The notes under the pieces are model-generated. The model saw only the letters and a program-made list of their open reading frames with translations. It ran no database searches and was not told the DNA's origin. A stretch of DNA of 64,000 nt from CAKZNE01 sp040222435 (lineage in GTDB: Bacteria > Bacteroidota > Bacteroidia > Flavobacteriales > Schleiferiaceae). The position numbers were made by a program, and so were the translations under genes. This document shows positions 61,001 through 64,000 of this stretch, piece by piece. Positions within the stretch are counted from its first letter, which is position 1, and every line of letters starts with the position of its first letter. Location of the stretch: assembly GCA_965212245.1 (NCBI GenBank), contig OZ243107.1, forward strand, positions 1,612,001 to 1,676,000, read 5' to 3'.

Positions 61001-61945
61001 TCAGCGCGAACCGGGAAGGTCAAGGCGCTCAATGATCTCGGGTAATACACGGAGGGAAGCCATTTCGCGGTATTTCTTTCGGGCATCTTCAGCCGGGTAG
61101 CCAAAGTAGGTTTTGCCACCTGTCAATGATTTGGAGATACCGGATTGGGCTAATACTACTGCACCTGACCCAATAGTAATGCCACTGGTTACTCCTACCT
61201 GCCCCCAAAGCGTAACATTGTCCTCAATTATAACGCATCCGGCAATACCTACCTGGGAGGCAAAAAGACATTTTTCTCCCACCTTGGTGTCATGACCGAT
61301 ATGTACGTTATTGTCTATTTTAGTTCCATCACCAATATACGTTTCTCCACTTACACCCCGGTCTATGGTGCAGGAAGCGCCCAGGTCTACATGATTTCCG
61401 ATAACCACCTTTCCTCCTGAAATCAGCTTGTCGTAACCTTCGGGTCGTTTTTTATAGTAAAAGGCATCCGCTCCTAAAACAGTATTAGCATGTATAGTTA
61501 CGTTATCACCAATTACAGTATGGTCATAGATACTTACGTTGGAATGGATGAGACAGTTTTTACCAATTGTTACATTATTCCCTATAAAGACATTGGGCTG
61601 GACGCATGTGCCTTCACCTACTTTCACACTTGGAGCAATAGCATTCGCTGCGGTCTCAAAAGGCTTGAACCTTCTGGTGAGCAGGTTAAAATCCCGAAAA
61701 GGATCATCCGATATCAATAAACCCTTACCCTCAGGTATATCAACCGTTTTGTTGATCAATATAGTAGTGGCAGCACTTTGAAGAGCCTTATCGTAATATT
61801 TAGGATGATCGACAAATACAATATCGCCAGGCTCCACTACATGAATTTCGTTCAAACCGGTGATCTGATGGTTCTCAGGACCCAGAAAATCACATTCCAG
61901 TAACCCGGCTACTTCTTTTAAGGTATAGGGATGAGGTAGTTTCAT
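61001..61945 (-). CDS. lpxD: LpxD-type acyltransferase
   Basis: 314 residues. An N-terminal LpxD domain (about 1-100: EVAGLLECDFLGPENHQITG) is followed by a left-handed beta helix of hexapeptide repeats (IAPSVKVGEGT to GITIGSGAVV). Catalytic His is in NNVHIGHDTKVGE. It adds the second acyl chain to UDP-3-O-acyl-glucosamine in lipid A synthesis. It overlaps efp by 4 bases (ATGA). In Bacteroidota, a second LpxD often lies next to efp; this gene may be that one. Confidence 0.88.
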   Translation of the reverse strand: MKLPHPYTLKEVAGLLECDFLGPENHQITGLNEIHVVEPGDIVFVDHPKYYDKALQSAATTILINKTVDIPEGKGLLISDDPFRDFNLLTRRFKPFETAANAIAPSVKVGEGTCVQPNVFIGNNVTIGKNCLIHSNVSIYDHTVIGDNVTIHANTVLGADAFYYKKRPEGYDKLISGGKVVIGNHVDLGASCTIDRGVSGETYIGDGTKIDNNVHIGHDTKVGEKCLFASQVGIAGCVIIEDNVTLWGQVGVTSGITIGSGAVVLAQSGISKSLTGGKTYFGYPAEDARKKYREMASLRVLPEIIERLDLPGSR

Positions 61946-62508
61946 TCCTTAGCCCTTTCCTTATATTCGCCAGAGGCACTGTCTACCACTATTTTATCAC
62001 CCTGGTTAATGAAAAGAGGAACGCGAACCTCGGCTCCGGTTTCAACAGTGGCAGGCTTCAAGGTATTGGTAGCCGTATCACCTTTAATTCCTGGTTCAGT
62101 ATAGGTAATCTCCATAGTAACCTTCTGTGGAAGTTCACACACCATGGGGCGCTCTTCATCTGCATGAAAAAGAACCTGGCACTCCATACCTTCCAAAAGA
62201 AATTCAGGAGCATTGATCAATTCTTTGAGAATGGTGATCTGGTTATAATCATCCATATTCATAAAATGATAGCCGGTGGGGTCATTATATAAAAACTGGT
62301 ATGTCCGGTTTTCAACTCGTATCTCTTCGATCTTGGCTCCGGAAGGAAATGTGTTATCCAATACTCTTCCGGTATCAAGATTTCTGATTTTGGTACGCAC
62401 AAATGCAGGCCCTTTGCCTGGTTTTACGTGCAGGAATTCTATGATTTGATAAGGGGCACCATTAAAATTGATGCATAGTCCGTTTCGGATGTCCGATGTA
62501 GAAGCCAT
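61942..62508 (-). CDS. efp: Translation elongation factor P
   Basis: 188 residues, full length. Domain I starts TSDIRNGLCINFNGAPYQII; VKPGKGPAFVRTK is the loop with the tip Lys that is often modified in EF-P. Two OB domains follow. It rescues ribosomes at proline stretches. It is co-translated with lpxD. Confidence 0.96.
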   Translation of the reverse strand: MASTSDIRNGLCINFNGAPYQIIEFLHVKPGKGPAFVRTKIRNLDTGRVLDNTFPSGAKIEEIRVENRTYQFLYNDPTGYHFMNMDDYNQITILKELINAPEFLLEGMECQVLFHADEERPMVCELPQKVTMEITYTEPGIKGDTATNTLKPATVETGAEVRVPLFINQGDKIVVDSASGEYKERAKE

Positions 62509-62544
62509 AATTCACTTTAAATTTCAGCAAATTTAAGCTTTATA

Positions 62545-63165
62545 CTATTTGTAATTTTTTAATTCGAAATGGTGGGTACAAAAACCCATTTCATCTTCAC
62601 TGAAATTGCTGCCTACTATAAGGGTGCGGCCCAATAAATAGTTGGCAATAAGAGTCTGGTACCACTTAATGCCACTGGGGTCCAGGTTGGAGGTAGGTTC
62701 ATCTAAAAGCACCAATGAAGAATCACTGCATATAGCCAGTGCCAAACGTAACCTTTGCTTCATGCCAGAGCTGAAATTACGGATTTCCTTGTTTCTGGAG
62801 TCTTCCAGGTGTGCCAGCGTTAAAAGGGATAATGGGGTTAAGTCTGAAATAAACCCTTTGAATTTTAAATGAAATTTCAGGAATTCCAGCGCAGTAAGTT
62901 CTTCGATCAGCTCCAGGTATGGTGCAGCAATAGATATGCGGAACGGAGCCTTTTCTTTAGGTATAGTCTGATTGTCCTGATAGTACGTGACATGCCCTTT
63001 GCTGGGAGTTAATGCTCCCAGAATTACTTTAATAAGGGTTGACTTACCACTTCCATTACCTCCCAGAATAGCGTAAGTTTCACCATGGCGGAATGTGTGG
63101 GTAATATCCTGAAATACTTTTTGGCGATTGAATTTTCTGCTAATACCTTCCAGCCGGACTTCCAT
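62545..63165 (-). CDS. ABC transporter ATPase subunit without partner
   Basis: 206 residues. Walker A GGNGSGKST (35-43), signature FSSGMKQRLRLALAI, Walker B SLVLLDEPTSNLD and switch His region are present but shortened at the C-terminus (FELKNYK). The usual length is 220-240, so it is compact. No permease is next to it. It lies between lpxA (4 bases upstream) and efp; it may serve a lipid exporter or a soluble ribosome/protein function. Confidence 0.85.
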   Translation of the reverse strand: MEVRLEGISRKFNRQKVFQDITHTFRHGETYAILGGNGSGKSTLIKVILGALTPSKGHVTYYQDNQTIPKEKAPFRISIAAPYLELIEELTALEFLKFHLKFKGFISDLTPLSLLTLAHLEDSRNKEIRNFSSGMKQRLRLALAICSDSSLVLLDEPTSNLDPSGIKWYQTLIANYLLGRTLIVGSNFSEDEMGFCTHHFELKNYK

Positions 63166-63169
63166 ACGC

Positions 63170-63952
63170 TTATTCCAGCCTGAAGCCTTTCATGATACCG
63201 CTTTGAGAATTGCGGATGAAGGTGATGATCTCATCTCTTTCCTGGGTAGCTTCAAATTCAGTTTCAATGATATCAAGGGCTTGAGTAACGTTAAAACTCT
63301 TTTGAAAGAGAATGCGGTAGATGTTCTGTATCTCGTTGATCTTCAGGTTGTCGTATCCTCTTCTGCGTAAACCGATGGAATTAATACCCGCATAGGAGAT
63401 AGGTTCCTTAGCCGCTTTTACATAAGGTGGTACATCTTTACGAACCAGAGAGCCCCCTCCAACAAAAGCATGTGTGCCTATCTTGGAGAATTGCTGTACT
63501 GCGCAAAGTCCACCTACAATGGCCCAGTCTCCCATTTCTACATGGCCGGCCATGAGGCAGCCATTTACAATCACGCAATAGTCGCCAATTACACAATCAT
63601 GGGCAATATGGGCACAAGCCATGATGAGGCAATTTTTGCCGATTACCGTTTTACCCAGTGCTTTGGTTCCGCGGTTAATAGTTACACACTCCCGGATGGT
63701 GGTGTTATCGCCAACCACCACCAAACTGTCTTCCCCTTCAAATTTCAGATCCTGAGGTATGGCTGAAATAACCGCTCCGGGAAATACCCGGCAGTTTTTT
63801 CCAATACGTGCACCTTCCATTATTGTTACGTTAGACCCTATCCAGGTGCCTTCACCTATCTCCACATTTTTGTGAATGGTGGTAAAGGGTTCAATAACTA
63901 CGGTATTCGCAATTTTTGCGGAAGGGTGAACGTATGCCAGGGGTTGATTCAT
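63170..63952 (-). CDS. lpxA: UDP-N-acetylglucosamine acyltransferase
   Basis: 260 residues of hexapeptide beta helix (VVIEPFTTIHKNVEIGEGT), with the catalytic His in ACAHIAHDCVIGD and the C-terminal helical domain (GLRRRGYDNLKINEIQ). It moves 3-hydroxyacyl from ACP to UDP-GlcNAc, first step of lipid A. Length is normal. It is next to the preceding lpxC/fabZ gene by 3 bases. Confidence 0.95.
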   Translation of the reverse strand: MNQPLAYVHPSAKIANTVVIEPFTTIHKNVEIGEGTWIGSNVTIMEGARIGKNCRVFPGAVISAIPQDLKFEGEDSLVVVGDNTTIRECVTINRGTKALGKTVIGKNCLIMACAHIAHDCVIGDYCVIVNGCLMAGHVEMGDWAIVGGLCAVQQFSKIGTHAFVGGGSLVRKDVPPYVKAAKEPISYAGINSIGLRRRGYDNLKINEIQNIYRILFQKSFNVTQALDIIETEFEATQERDEIITFIRNSQSGIMKGFRLE

Positions 63953-63955
63953 AGC

Positions 63956-64000
63956 TTAATTTCTTTCTTTTACAATTTGAGCCATAAGGCTGGCCTCACT
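63956..64000 (-). CDS. C-terminus of upstream gene, probably lpxC-fabZ
   Basis: The last 14 codons and stop (ending SLMAQIVKERN) of a minus-strand gene that begins beyond the window. The tail resembles the end of the LpxC-FabZ fusion protein that precedes lpxA in Bacteroidota. Too short for more. Confidence 0.6.
   Translation of the reverse strand, partial: SEASLMAQIVKERN

Overview
The window looks like chromosome of an aerobic, probably marine member of the Bacteroidota (Flavobacteriales; the gene content recalls Owenweeksia/Cryomorphaceae relatives, which is inference). Supporting signs are a SusC/SusD pair, secreted proteins with a C-terminal T9SS-type sorting domain, a mevalonate pathway, lpxA-efp-lpxD neighbourhood, Bacteroidota-type -7 boxes (TANNTTTG), very short leaders and almost no Shine-Dalgarno sequences. 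There are no rRNA, tRNA, CRISPR, prophage or transposase genes that I can see.

Layout. 1-1068 (-) is a truncated DUF547 protein. 1188-9065 (+) is one tight operon: a FAD/NAD oxidoreductase and a membrane 4Fe-4S protein, a YwqK-like protein, a DPM-like GT2, a CslA/cellulose-synthase-like processive GT2, a GT-C mannosyltransferase-like protein and a GH113-like lipoprotein. I read the last four as a candidate beta-mannan-type polysaccharide system. 9058-13369 (-) holds a UbiA prenyltransferase, mevalonate kinase, mvaD, a lipoprotein and fabD. A small S23/four-helix-bundle gene flanked by TTAGT-type repeats (13375-13863) sits next to it. Then come a PTPS-like enzyme, a secreted DUF1579-like protein and a 1110-residue M6 metalloprotease lipoprotein, all (-). 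18551-19854 (-) is MerR plus an M23 endopeptidase; alaS (+) is divergent, with two LacI-type palindromes between.

24711-31979 (-) is the most unusual region. Three secreted enzymes of extracellular nucleic-acid breakdown (S1/P1 nuclease, DNA/RNA non-specific endonuclease, UshA-like 5'-nucleotidase) are followed, 11 bases later, by a 1308-residue protein that joins a DyP-type heme peroxidase to a complete glycyl radical enzyme. No radical-SAM activase is in the window.

32223-36390 carries a PKD-repeat T9SS protein, ogt and another T9SS protein. 36391-41488 is a repeat-rich accessory stretch with Cys-rich secreted proteins, dispersed palindromic repeats and a possible HEPN-type protein. 41514-43690 (-) is hutU with a DUF5522 gene. 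43810-46108 (+) has a PLP enzyme, a LysM glucosaminidase and an unknown. 46124-50885 (-) has two unknowns, rnhB and a GT4. 50937-54903 (+) has Wzx, Wzz and an O-antigen ligase/polymerase-like protein. 55064-60924 (+) is a SusC/SusD operon with two further lipoproteins. 61001-64000 (-) is lpxD, efp, an ABC ATPase, lpxA and the tail of lpxC/fabZ.

Starts were moved from the longest ORF where overlap, ATGA/TAATG junctions or a -7 box favoured an internal codon. All family calls come from reading motifs; no search was run.
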